A stretch of 64,000 nucleotides of DNA. It comes from Kiritimatiellota bacterium (GTDB lineage Bacteria > Verrucomicrobiota > Lentisphaeria > Oligosphaerales > JAADHN01). The position numbers and the translations under genes are program-made. Within the stretch, counting starts at the first letter, position 1. Each line of letters starts with the position of its first letter. The stretch is taken from assembly GCA_013151865.1 (NCBI GenBank), contig JAADHN010000137.1, positions 33,516 to 97,515 on the forward strand. Reading direction: 5' to 3'. Shown piece after piece: positions 28,029-36,371 of this stretch. The notes under the pieces were generated by a model, which saw only the letters and a list, made by a program, of their open reading frames with translations, was not told the origin of the DNA and searched no databases.

Positions 28029-29009
28029 ATGAAGCGACACGACCTTCGGCTGTTCGTCGGGCTTGCAGCCCTGGCCCCGGTTCTTTCTTCCTTCGGTCAG
28101 ATTGGGATCGGACTGAGCGCCGACCGGCGCAAATACCTGCGTTACGAGCCGATCGAAGTTCGAGTGGTTCTGCGGAACTACACCGGGAACACACTGGTTT
28201 TCGGGCTCGATCCGAAAGACGGTTTTCTCAAGTTCCGGGTGACGAGGACCGACCGGCGAGCTGTGCGGTCCACGGCCCCGGACGCAAATCCGGCGGCGGG
28301 CCTGATTCTGGGGACCGGAGAAACGAAAACGTTGACCCTGGCAGTGAACAGCCTGTTCGACATGCAGCGGGTCGGCTCATACGAGATTCGTGCCGTGGTG
28401 GGGCATCCGCGGCTGGCGAACGACTACATATCCGATCCGGTCAGCATTGATGTGCGGGGCGGCATCGTCTGCTGGAAACGGACACTCGGGGTGCCGGCTT
28501 CCAGTCCCGCGACCCGAATTCAACCTCGAGAAGCGAGTCTGGTACTGTTTCACGCCGATAAGGGGGACGTGTACTGCTTGCGGGTGGAGGACGACAGCAA
28601 AGTCTACGGCGTGGTCCGGTTGGGGCCGAGGATCGCCGGATCCAAGCCGGAGTGCGACGTTGACGCCGTCAGCAGTATTCATGTGCTGTTGTTGATTCGG
28701 CCCCGGTTTTACGCGTATCGGGTCTACGACTATAATGTTGAACTCCTGCAGGAGCGATACTACGTAATGGATCGGAGTGTGCCTCACTTGGTCCGTGACT
28801 CTGAAATCGGGCGGATCATGGTGAGCGGAGGGCGAGTGGCCGTGGAAGGGGTGGACTACCGGATCAATCGCCCGGGAGCGCAACGCGGCTCTACGGGCGT
28901 GCCGCGGCCTCCGGCCCCTGAGGCCGCGGGAGGCGGTTCGCAGCCGCCGGAGAAGAAGAAAGAGACTGGGTTTTTCCGGCGGTTATTCCGCTTTGGCCGG
29001 AAGGGCTGA
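28029..29009 (+). CDS. Exported hypothetical protein
   Basis: An exported or periplasmic protein of 326 residues with a signal peptide (about 1-23, cut near SSFG). The N-terminal half has an immunoglobulin-like beta pattern (YLRYEPIEVRVVLRNYTGNTLVF, then YEIRAVVG). A second strand-rich domain follows (about 175-285), and the tail is Pro/Gly-rich with a basic end EKKKETGFFRRLFRFGRK. The ATG has GGGAGG upstream. I recognise no family. The 3' end overlaps the 3' end of topA on the opposite strand by 27 bases. Confidence 0.7.
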   Translation: MKRHDLRLFVGLAALAPVLSSFGQIGIGLSADRRKYLRYEPIEVRVVLRNYTGNTLVFGLDPKDGFLKFRVTRTDRRAVRSTAPDANPAAGLILGTGETKTLTLAVNSLFDMQRVGSYEIRAVVGHPRLANDYISDPVSIDVRGGIVCWKRTLGVPASSPATRIQPREASLVLFHADKGDVYCLRVEDDSKVYGVVRLGPRIAGSKPECDVDAVSSIHVLLLIRPRFYAYRVYDYNVELLQERYYVMDRSVPHLVRDSEIGRIMVSGGRVAVEGVDYRINRPGAQRGSTGVPRPPAPEAAGGGSQPPEKKKETGFFRRLFRFGRKG

Positions 29010-31715
29010 GGCTGCGAATCGGCAGTTGGGAAAAGTGGAGCATCCGTAGAAACTGCGGCCGCGTGCCTTTCGGACCACCAGAGGTGCGCTGCACTCCGGG
29101 CACGTCGCCCCTTCCGGCAGCGGGAGTTCGGGGGGCGGTGCGGGCAAGCCCAGTGCCTGGACTTTTTCGGCATAACCCGGGACTTGGCTCGCATATCGAG
29201 CCAGGAGTTTTTCGAGCGCCTGTACTTGTCTCTCCGAGAGGCTGCCGGTTCGCTGGAATTGCCGTTGCAACGATTCGGCGAACTGGCGGTCGTCGTACTG
29301 TCGTCGCCCGCGTTTGACCGCGGGGGCCCACTCCTTGATGTGTTCCAGCAGCCCGAGCAGTTTCCGTGCCCTGTTCGCCGCCTGTTCGTCGGACGGTCCT
29401 TCCCGGTGTTCGATTCCATACTGCGTCGCCAGTTGATCGAAATCGGGGACTTGGTTGCGATACCGGACCGCCAGTTTTTTCAGGGCCTCGAGTTGGGCCG
29501 GTGTGAGAGGGCGGCCCTGTTCGACACGTTCCCGGAGCGAGTTGAAGAAAGCGGCGTCGTCATAGACCCGCTTTCCCCGTTTCACGGGGTCGGCCCATTG
29601 GACGTTGGCCAGGGCGGTCAGGAGCGGTACGGCGTCGGGCCCGGGCACGTTCCGGCCTCCCTGCCCCTCTGCCGCCGGGGCTTGGCTTCGGGCTTCGGCC
29701 TTCTTGAAAAGGTCGAGCATACCCAGTTTTTCGACCGCCTCCCGCAGCTTCGGAACTCTGTCCGCGTAGCGTGCCGCCAAGGCTACTGCCGCAGCCCATT
29801 GCTTGTCGGAGAGCGATTTGCCGTTTTCCACCTGGCTGCGGAGCGAATCGATGAAACGTCGGTCGTCGAAGACGCGCTTGCCCCGTTTGACCGGAGGGTC
29901 CCATTCGAGGTCTTCCGGAAAGGCGGCCAGGAAGGCGGCGGCGCGTTCATTGTCCGGTCGTTCGCCCGGCGGCAGTCCGGTGACCCATTCCCGGAAGTTG
30001 TCGTAAAATTCCCGGAGCATTTCCTGCCAGTCGAGTTTGCCCTCCTCGATTTCGTCCAACCGAGATTCCATTCGGGCGGTAAAGCCCACATCGAAAAGGT
30101 CCGGCAGTCGGGACACCAGGAAGTCGTTCACGGAAAAGCCGAGAGGGGTCGGCGCCAGCCGGCTCTTTTCTTTTTTTTCGACGTAGCCCCGCTCCTGGAT
30201 GGTATTGACGATCGTGGCATAGGTGGAAGGGCGTCCGACCCCGTTGCGTTCCAATTCCCGGACCAGCAAAGCTTCGGTAAAACGCTTCGGCGGCTCGGTG
30301 AAACATTGCTCGCGGTTGAGTTCCACCAGGCGACAGTCCGTCCCTTCGGCGAGGTCGGGCAGGGGGTTGCCGGTCTGCGACGGTCCGTTCTTGTTGCCGT
30401 TGTCCCCGGCCTCTCCTTTCTCGGCTGCGCCGAAGACCTTCCTGTAGCCGGGAAAAACGACGGAAACGGCCGTGGCACGGAAAAGGCAGTCATGGGAGAG
30501 TCCCGGACCACCGGCCCTGACGTCGATCACATGCTCCAAGAATCTCGCCGGCGCCATCTGACTGGCCGTGAATCGACTCCAGATCAACCGATACAGTCTG
30601 AGCTGGGAAGCGTCGAGGTAGGGGGCGACTTTTTCGGGGGTCCGATTCACGTCGGTGGGTCGGATGGCTTCGTGAGCTTCCTGGGCAGACTTTCCGGACC
30701 GGAACACGTTCGGTTTCGGCGGCACGAATTCGGGACCGAACTCCTTTCCGATGAAAGTCCTGGCCATGGTCTGCGCCTCTCGCGCCACGGCGACTGAATC
30801 GGTTCGCATGTAGGTGATGAGACCGACGGCGCCTTCAGTACCCAATTCGATGCCTTCATAGAGTTGCTGAGCGATACGCATGGTGCGCCGCGTGCTGAGT
30901 CGCAAAAGGTTGCCCGCAGCCTGCTGCAGCGTGCTGGTGATGAAAGGAGGCGGTGGACGTTTGGTTTTCTGTTTCTTTGAGGTCGCGGCAACGGCGAATG
31001 TGGCCGGTTCGAGTTCGGCGGCGATGGCTTCGGCGGTTGCGGCGTTCGGGACTGCCGGTTTTGCACCGTCCAACTCGACCAGGCGGGCTTTGAAGGCCGG
31101 TCCCTGCGGCAGGGGTTCGAATATGGCTTCGAAGTTCCAATACTCTCGGGGCTTGAAGTCCTGAATTTCCCGTTCGCGTTCGCAGACAAGGCGAAGGGCC
31201 ACGGACTGCACGCGTCCCGCACTGGTACCTGGCTTGATTCGCTTCCAGAGCAGCGGGCTGACCTGGTACCCGACGAGTCGGTCCAGGACCCGTCGGGCCT
31301 GCTGTGCGTCGACTTTGGAAGTGTCAATGTCGCCGGCGTGGCCGAAGGCGCCCTCGATGGCTCGGCGCGTGATTTCGTGGAACGTCACCCGCCGGAACGG
31401 CGCGGCACCGGTGGTCTTCAGGATTTCGCGGAGGTGCCAGGCGATGGCCTCGCCTTCCCGGTCGGGGTCGGTTGCCAGGTAGACGATCTCGGCCTTTTCC
31501 GCTGCGGCCTTGAGTTCTTTGATCACACGTTTTCCGTTTGGAGTCAAAACGTAACGCGGTTGAAATCGTTTGCCGATTTCGACGCCCAAGTTCCGTTCCG
31601 GCAGGTCACGCACATGCCCCATGGAAGCCAGAACACGGGCGTCGCTTCCCAGGAACCGATTGATGGTCCGTGCCTTGGCAGGCGATTCGACGATAACGAG
31701 TTTCGGGTTCTTCAA
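28983..31715 (-). CDS. topA: DNA topoisomerase I (type IA) with three extra repeats
   Basis: Relaxes negative supercoils via a tyrosyl-DNA intermediate. The protein has 910 residues. TOPRIM has Glu10 (VIVESPAKA) and DPDRE (Asp83, Asp85, Glu87); catalytic Tyr302 lies in GLITYMRTDSV; GRPSTYA lies near residue 494. After the core (about 590) come three copies of a roughly 50-residue unit at 605-655, 707-757 and 796-846, each with VKRG(K/R)R, an aromatic-Asp-Asp, SL and a final RY..VP. A single C-terminal zinc ribbon follows (Cys872, 875, 892, 898). Most bacterial enzymes carry several zinc fingers in this zone; here the repeats appear to substitute. The start is TTG at 31715, dictated by the invariant KLVIVESPAKA. 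It is last in a run with aroB and dprA. Confidence 0.93.
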   Translation of the reverse strand: MKNPKLVIVESPAKARTINRFLGSDARVLASMGHVRDLPERNLGVEIGKRFQPRYVLTPNGKRVIKELKAAAEKAEIVYLATDPDREGEAIAWHLREILKTTGAAPFRRVTFHEITRRAIEGAFGHAGDIDTSKVDAQQARRVLDRLVGYQVSPLLWKRIKPGTSAGRVQSVALRLVCEREREIQDFKPREYWNFEAIFEPLPQGPAFKARLVELDGAKPAVPNAATAEAIAAELEPATFAVAATSKKQKTKRPPPPFITSTLQQAAGNLLRLSTRRTMRIAQQLYEGIELGTEGAVGLITYMRTDSVAVAREAQTMARTFIGKEFGPEFVPPKPNVFRSGKSAQEAHEAIRPTDVNRTPEKVAPYLDASQLRLYRLIWSRFTASQMAPARFLEHVIDVRAGGPGLSHDCLFRATAVSVVFPGYRKVFGAAEKGEAGDNGNKNGPSQTGNPLPDLAEGTDCRLVELNREQCFTEPPKRFTEALLVRELERNGVGRPSTYATIVNTIQERGYVEKKEKSRLAPTPLGFSVNDFLVSRLPDLFDVGFTARMESRLDEIEEGKLDWQEMLREFYDNFREWVTGLPPGERPDNERAAAFLAAFPEDLEWDPPVKRGKRVFDDRRFIDSLRSQVENGKSLSDKQWAAAVALAARYADRVPKLREAVEKLGMLDLFKKAEARSQAPAAEGQGGRNVPGPDAVPLLTALANVQWADPVKRGKRVYDDAAFFNSLRERVEQGRPLTPAQLEALKKLAVRYRNQVPDFDQLATQYGIEHREGPSDEQAANRARKLLGLLEHIKEWAPAVKRGRRQYDDRQFAESLQRQFQRTGSLSERQVQALEKLLARYASQVPGYAEKVQALGLPAPPPELPLPEGATCPECSAPLVVRKARGRSFYGCSTFPNCRFAASALPAKAE

Positions 31716-31804
31716 GCTGGGTGTACAACCTGTTTGATTCTGCGGACGCTGCCGCGGCTTGGGATTATGTCGGGAAGGGACCTCCCGACGGACGGTGGGG
31801 GGAC

Positions 31805-32947
31805 TCAGCTTTCGATCTCGCCGGTCCGCAGTACGACGCGCTTGCCGGGGAGTTGTTTGACGAGACGCTGTATTTCGAGCATAACCAGCGCCCCGAGGAC
31901 ACTCGCGGTCGGTTCGCCGGTCCGGACAATCAGCGAATCGATGCCTTCTTCCCCTTCGGCGATCAATTCGAGAAGCTTACGCTCCAAACCACTCAATTGC
32001 AACCCGGCCCCGGGCGTTTCCCGCTCCGCTGGCGGCGATGTTTTCGGAAGTGGAGCGGGCCGAAGGTGTGCTCCAAACCCGGAAAACTCGTCGAGAACAT
32101 CGGCGAACGACTCGACCAGGCGTGCTCCGTCTTTGATGAGGGCGTGGCACCCGCGGGCCTGGGGCGAATCGGCACGTCCGGGGACGGCGAAGACCTGTCG
32201 GCCCTGTTCCAAGGCCTGGGCCGCCGTGATCAAGGCTCCGCTTCGGGTGCCGGCTTCGACCACGACGGTCCCGGCGCTGAGGCCCGAGACGATCCGGTTT
32301 CGCATCGGAAAGTTTCGCCGATCCGGGGGCGCCTGGAGCGGCAGTTCCGAAATGAGTGCTCCCTGGTCGCAGATCTTGCGCGCCAGCGGCAGGTTTTGCT
32401 GGGGATAGACACGGCCCAGTCCGCTGCCGAGGACTGCCAAAGTCCGCCCGTCGTGCCGTGTCACGGCTTCGTGGGCAGCGGTATCGATTCCCAGGGCCAA
32501 TCCGGAGACCACGGTCCAGCCGGCAGCAACCGCGGCTATGGAGAGAATCTCAGCCATGCGCAACCCGTAGGTCGTGGGGCGTCGGGTGCCCACAATTGCA
32601 ATGCTGTTGGGGCAATTCAATGTTTCGGGACGGCCCCGGACGTAGAGCACGAGCGGAGGGTCGTGGATTTGGCGCAACAACTCCGGGTAGGCCTCATCTT
32701 CCCGGGTGACGATCTGGACGCCGGCCCGCTCGACCTGTTCGAGTTCGGCCTCGAGATCGCAATGGTCCGTCCAGTTACGGATGACCGAGCCCAAACGTTC
32801 GCCGATGCCGGGCAGGCGGGCAAGGTCCTTTTTCGAGGCCCGGAGGATAGTCGCCGGGTCTCCGAAGAATTGGAGGAGTTGAGCCACCCGCAGCGGGCCG
32901 ATGCCGGGCAGGAGATTCAGAGCAATGTAGGCTTCACGGTTGTCCAC
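31805..32947 (-). CDS. dprA: DNA processing protein DprA
   Basis: Loads RecA onto incoming single-stranded DNA in natural transformation. The 380-residue protein has an N-terminal helix-hairpin-helix-like region (LLPGIGPLRVAQLL, LARLPGIGERL), the Rossmann-like DprA core with IAIVGTRRPTTYGLRMA, VSGLALGIDTAAHEAV, GSGLGRVYPQQN and NRIVSGLSAGTVVVEAGTRSGALITA, and a C-terminal winged-helix region (about 310-375). The start is GTG at 32947, which overlaps the end of aroB by 14 bases, so translation is likely coupled. No other competence genes are visible here; DprA is near-universal, so this alone does not show competence. Confidence 0.93.
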   Translation of the reverse strand: MDNREAYIALNLLPGIGPLRVAQLLQFFGDPATILRASKKDLARLPGIGERLGSVIRNWTDHCDLEAELEQVERAGVQIVTREDEAYPELLRQIHDPPLVLYVRGRPETLNCPNSIAIVGTRRPTTYGLRMAEILSIAAVAAGWTVVSGLALGIDTAAHEAVTRHDGRTLAVLGSGLGRVYPQQNLPLARKICDQGALISELPLQAPPDRRNFPMRNRIVSGLSAGTVVVEAGTRSGALITAAQALEQGRQVFAVPGRADSPQARGCHALIKDGARLVESFADVLDEFSGFGAHLRPAPLPKTSPPAERETPGAGLQLSGLERKLLELIAEGEEGIDSLIVRTGEPTASVLGALVMLEIQRLVKQLPGKRVVLRTGEIES

Positions 32948-34043
32948 AGTATCGCCCGATAACTTCGAGGAGCAGCTCGCGGTCGTTGCATTCGACCACC
33001 TGGGCGACGCCGATGTCGCGGACCAGGACGAGTCGCAGTTGCCCGTGCTTCACTTTTTTGTCCCGGGACATGCCTTCGAGGATGGCGTCCGGGGTTGCGC
33101 CCGGCGGTTGTGCGCGGACCGGCAGTCCGGCGGCCCGAATCAGCGCTTCGAGTCGAGCCGCCGTCCCTTCGGGGGCGAGTCCGAGTCTCTCGGAAAGTCC
33201 GGCTGCCATGAGCATTCCGACGGCAACAGCTTCTCCGTGCGTGACCGTCGAATAACCGCCGAGCGCCTCCACGGCATGGCCGAAAGTATGGCCGAAGTTG
33301 AGGATTTCCCGGATTCCCTTGGACTCGTTTTCGTCTTGCGCCACCACTTGAGCCTTGAGCCGGCAGCTCTGCAATACCACTTGACGACAGACAGTTGCGT
33401 CCAAGACGAGCAACTCCGGCATGGAGGCTTCGAGGTAAGCAAAGAACTCCGGATCCAGGATGACGCCGTACTTGATGACTTCAGCTACGCCGCAGCGTAC
33501 CTGACGGGGCGGGAGAGTTCGGAGCCAATTCAACTGGGCCAGAACGAGTTCCGGTTGGTGAAAGGCGCCGACCAGATTCTTGCCTTCCGGGAGGTCGACC
33601 GCCGTCTTGCCGCCCACACTGCTGTCGACCATGGCCAACAGAGTGGTCGGGACTTGGATGTATGCGACCCCGCGCATGTAGGTTGCCGCGGCAAATCCGG
33701 TGAGGTCGCCTACGACGCCGCCGCCCAGGGCAATGAAGAGCGCTTGGCGATCAAGTCCGTTTTCGACGGCCCGGCGGCAGAGGTCGCCGAGGGTTGCCAG
33801 GGTCTTGGACGCCTCTCCCGCGGGAAAAGCGGTTGTCGCACAGGAGCGGGCGCCGACTTCTTTGACGACCCGGACGAGCGGGGCGAGATAGAGCGGGCCG
33901 ACGGTGTCGTCCGTGATGACGAAGCAGTCGCGGTCCGCCAGTCTTTCGCGGAGTTCGCGGCGAACCGCCGGCAGCGCCAGGGCCCCCTCAGCCGCCAGAA
34001 TGGGGTAAAAGCCGGATTCGGTCTGAACTTCGAGTCGTTCCAC
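32934..34043 (-). CDS. aroB: 3-dehydroquinate synthase
   Basis: Second step of the shikimate pathway: converts DAHP to 3-dehydroquinate with NAD and zinc. The chosen GTG at 34043 gives 369 residues, the usual length. Landmarks are FPAGEASKTL, ALGGGVVGDLTGFAAATYMRG, QVPTTLLAMVDSSVGGKTAVDLPEGKNLVGAFHQP and the zinc-ligand region ILNFGHTFGHA, all intact. The frame is open further upstream, but that text is not protein-like, and a GGAG about 11 bases before the GTG supports this start. The gene overlaps dprA by 14 bases downstream and lies 89 bases after a VWA-domain gene. Confidence 0.93.
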   Translation of the reverse strand: MERLEVQTESGFYPILAAEGALALPAVRRELRERLADRDCFVITDDTVGPLYLAPLVRVVKEVGARSCATTAFPAGEASKTLATLGDLCRRAVENGLDRQALFIALGGGVVGDLTGFAAATYMRGVAYIQVPTTLLAMVDSSVGGKTAVDLPEGKNLVGAFHQPELVLAQLNWLRTLPPRQVRCGVAEVIKYGVILDPEFFAYLEASMPELLVLDATVCRQVVLQSCRLKAQVVAQDENESKGIREILNFGHTFGHAVEALGGYSTVTHGEAVAVGMLMAAGLSERLGLAPEGTAARLEALIRAAGLPVRAQPPGATPDAILEGMSRDKKVKHGQLRLVLVRDIGVAQVVECNDRELLLEVIGRYCGQP

Positions 34044-34132
34044 GCGCCTGCTGACTCCGCAGTTCGGGGGCTTGTCCGGGCACAACAAGCGCCGCCGGCA
34101 TGGAGTTCCAGACCGAGGCGCTTTTTGCGGGC

Positions 34133-35917
34133 CTACAAGTAAGGCACGAACAGGTTGTACTGGTCGGCGATTTTCCGGACCTGAGCGACGACGGACGGGT
34201 CCGGCGCCAAGGTGTTCCGGGAAATGAGATGATAAAGTTTTTGCGAGGCCCACTCGACCGCAAGACGGGCGCTGGCTTTGGGAGCCTTCTTGACGTTGCT
34301 CCTGAAAAGGAATTCTTCGAGTCGGCCCTGCGCATCGCGCCCGACCAGGGAGAGAGCAAGTTCGCCCGTCCCGGCGGGGTAGCGGCCGTAGACGGAGAGT
34401 GTTTCGCCGCGGTAAAGGTGGGGGAGTTGTTTTGGGTAGATCTCCTCACCGAGTCCCCCGGTTACATGGTATTCGAGGTCCGCGATGATCAGGTCCGAAT
34501 GGGTGCCGATGAAATGGACGAGCCGCTTTTTGAAATCGCGGAGTCGGTCCTCGTGCAGGCTCTTGCCGCGGTTGTTGTATGCCAGCAAGTCCAGCAGGAA
34601 GAGATTGGCGTTGCGGCCGGCGCTGAAGGAATAGATGGACACGTTGGCACGGTTGAGTTGGACGATTTTTCGAATGAACTCCGCGTTCTTGGGACTGTTC
34701 TTGACCGTAGTTTTGCCATCGCTAAGCAGGAAAATGTTCAGGGGGCGCTTGGCCGGTCGATCCGAACCGACGAACGGGCGCAGACCGGCGAACACGTCGG
34801 TCATCCCACCGCGCACGAGCGACTTGACGAAGCCGGTGGCCTGGCGGATGTATTCCGGTTTGACCGGGGCGAAGCGGTCGAACAAAGCCCGGGGTGAATC
34901 TTTGAAGGACACCACGTTGAAGCCGTCTCTGGGGTTCAGGTACTGGAGCGCTTCGATAACTGCCGCTTTAAACTGGGCCAGCTTGGGGTCGGAGATGCTC
35001 GTCGAGCAATCAATTAGGAAGAGAACGTCTTTCGGAATAGAGGCCAAACGGTCACTGCGGGGGTTGGGGGTGATATCGGCTCGAAAAAAACCACTGCCGT
35101 CCGGTTGCTCGTAGACCGTGAAAGTCACATCGAGCAGGCGATCCAGTTCCTCGATGCGTTCGCCGCCGGCGGACCGCGCTCCACGCGGCCCGGTGATCGG
35201 CAATTTCGGGAGGGCCGCCAAAGGGCCGAGGCTGCGTCCGGCGGTTGTTCCTTTGCCGTTTCGGCCTTCCTCGCCGCCTCCCCCCTCGGGCTCGCGTGGG
35301 GGAAGCTTGCCTACCTGTAACGGGGACAGGGACGGGAGGCTCAGCCGCATCGAGGCCTGGAACGTCCGGCCGACGGCATCCTGAAAATCGCTGCCGGCCA
35401 CCAAGCTGGGTACATGCTTGCGCGCCACGTTCTTGCGCGGCAATTTCGGAGTGGGTTTGCGATCCAGAGCGAGTCGGTCCGGACTCAATTTGGCTGCGTC
35501 GATTTCGAGGATTTCGGGGCGCGGCGCTTTCAGTTCGCGCGGCTCCGGGGGTTTGATCTTCGGCACGAGGACATTGCTGCCGAGGCCGGCAAGTTGCAGC
35601 CGCGGTTTCGGCTTGCGGATCAGGCGCTCGGCTTGAAAGATGTCGCGGACCTTGACCTGACTTCGGCGGATGATCGACCTGAGTTGATCGGTGGTCTTCT
35701 TGGCATCCAGACGATTCTTGTTTTCCCGGAAAACCAATTCCCGAGGGTCAATGGTCCTCAAGCGCAGGCGCTTGTACGCGGCTTTCTGCTCTGTCGGAAT
35801 GTACGAAAAGGCTTTGAGTGTCATCCGATCCGAGAGCCCGAGAACCAAGAGGTGGATCAGCAGGGAGATCACTGCGGAAAAGAACACGTAGGAGGCCGTT
35901 CTCGCGGAGTTTTGCAT
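34133..35917 (-). CDS. Membrane-anchored VWA-domain protein
   Basis: A 594-residue envelope protein. One N-terminal transmembrane helix (about 10-29) is followed by a Lys/Pro/Arg-rich linker (about 40-290) with repeated Pro-Lys and Leu-Pro stretches, then a von Willebrand A domain (about 295-470) with a complete MIDAS motif Asp303-x-Ser305-x-Ser307 (DCSTS) and the downstream GGMTDVF threonine-Asp region. A beta-rich C-terminal domain closes the protein. The linker looks like a TonB- or TolA-type spacer, which suggests a protein spanning the periplasm. Start ATG at 35917 has GGAGG eight bases upstream. It may share a transcript with aroB, dprA and topA; no functional link is known. Confidence 0.78.
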   Translation of the reverse strand: MQNSARTASYVFFSAVISLLIHLLVLGLSDRMTLKAFSYIPTEQKAAYKRLRLRTIDPRELVFRENKNRLDAKKTTDQLRSIIRRSQVKVRDIFQAERLIRKPKPRLQLAGLGSNVLVPKIKPPEPRELKAPRPEILEIDAAKLSPDRLALDRKPTPKLPRKNVARKHVPSLVAGSDFQDAVGRTFQASMRLSLPSLSPLQVGKLPPREPEGGGGEEGRNGKGTTAGRSLGPLAALPKLPITGPRGARSAGGERIEELDRLLDVTFTVYEQPDGSGFFRADITPNPRSDRLASIPKDVLFLIDCSTSISDPKLAQFKAAVIEALQYLNPRDGFNVVSFKDSPRALFDRFAPVKPEYIRQATGFVKSLVRGGMTDVFAGLRPFVGSDRPAKRPLNIFLLSDGKTTVKNSPKNAEFIRKIVQLNRANVSIYSFSAGRNANLFLLDLLAYNNRGKSLHEDRLRDFKKRLVHFIGTHSDLIIADLEYHVTGGLGEEIYPKQLPHLYRGETLSVYGRYPAGTGELALSLVGRDAQGRLEEFLFRSNVKKAPKASARLAVEWASQKLYHLISRNTLAPDPSVVAQVRKIADQYNLFVPYL

Positions 35918-36371
35918 GGCGTCTACCTCCTGTGCGGATGTGACGGGGGCATTCGGGCGCCGCTCGAGTCGCAAACAAGGCCTGTTGCTGCACAGGGGCC
36001 GAAGCCCGCTCCGACGGTGTCGCAGCGTCCAGGTCTTGCCACCGCGGTCAAAGCGGGACGAGCCCGTTTTGCGAACGGTTTCCGAACCGGCACTATTTTA
36101 CCCGCACAACTGGGAAACGTCCAGTGCTCCCGGTATGGTGTGCTGTGGCAGGGACCTTGGTTTCGGGGGGCGGGGCTTCCGGTCTTGTGTGAGCAGGTTT
36201 TTTGCGTCGGGCCCCGCCCGCCGCCTGGGGCCCTCACGGTGTGCCTGAAAACGGCGGAGGCCGCTCGCAGGCGCCCGTGCTTCAACGTGGAGTGGCGCGG
36301 TCTCGCGCTTCCAACCGAATTCATGACGCCTCTCCAGACGTTCTTTTGCCGGCGGTTGTGGAAAGAGCGAC
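35918..36371. other. Divergent intergenic region, no firm feature
   Basis: No gene is seen in these 454 bases between the divergent VWA and cca genes. A perfect seven-base inverted repeat (GGGCCCC near 36209, GGGGCCC near 36228) is present, but nothing shows it is functional. No consensus promoter was found. Confidence 0.5.

Noticed and set aside
36200..36240. Inverted repeat GGGCCCC/GGGGCCC as an operator
   Set aside because: Seven bases in GC-rich DNA is expected by chance and no regulator gene is nearby.
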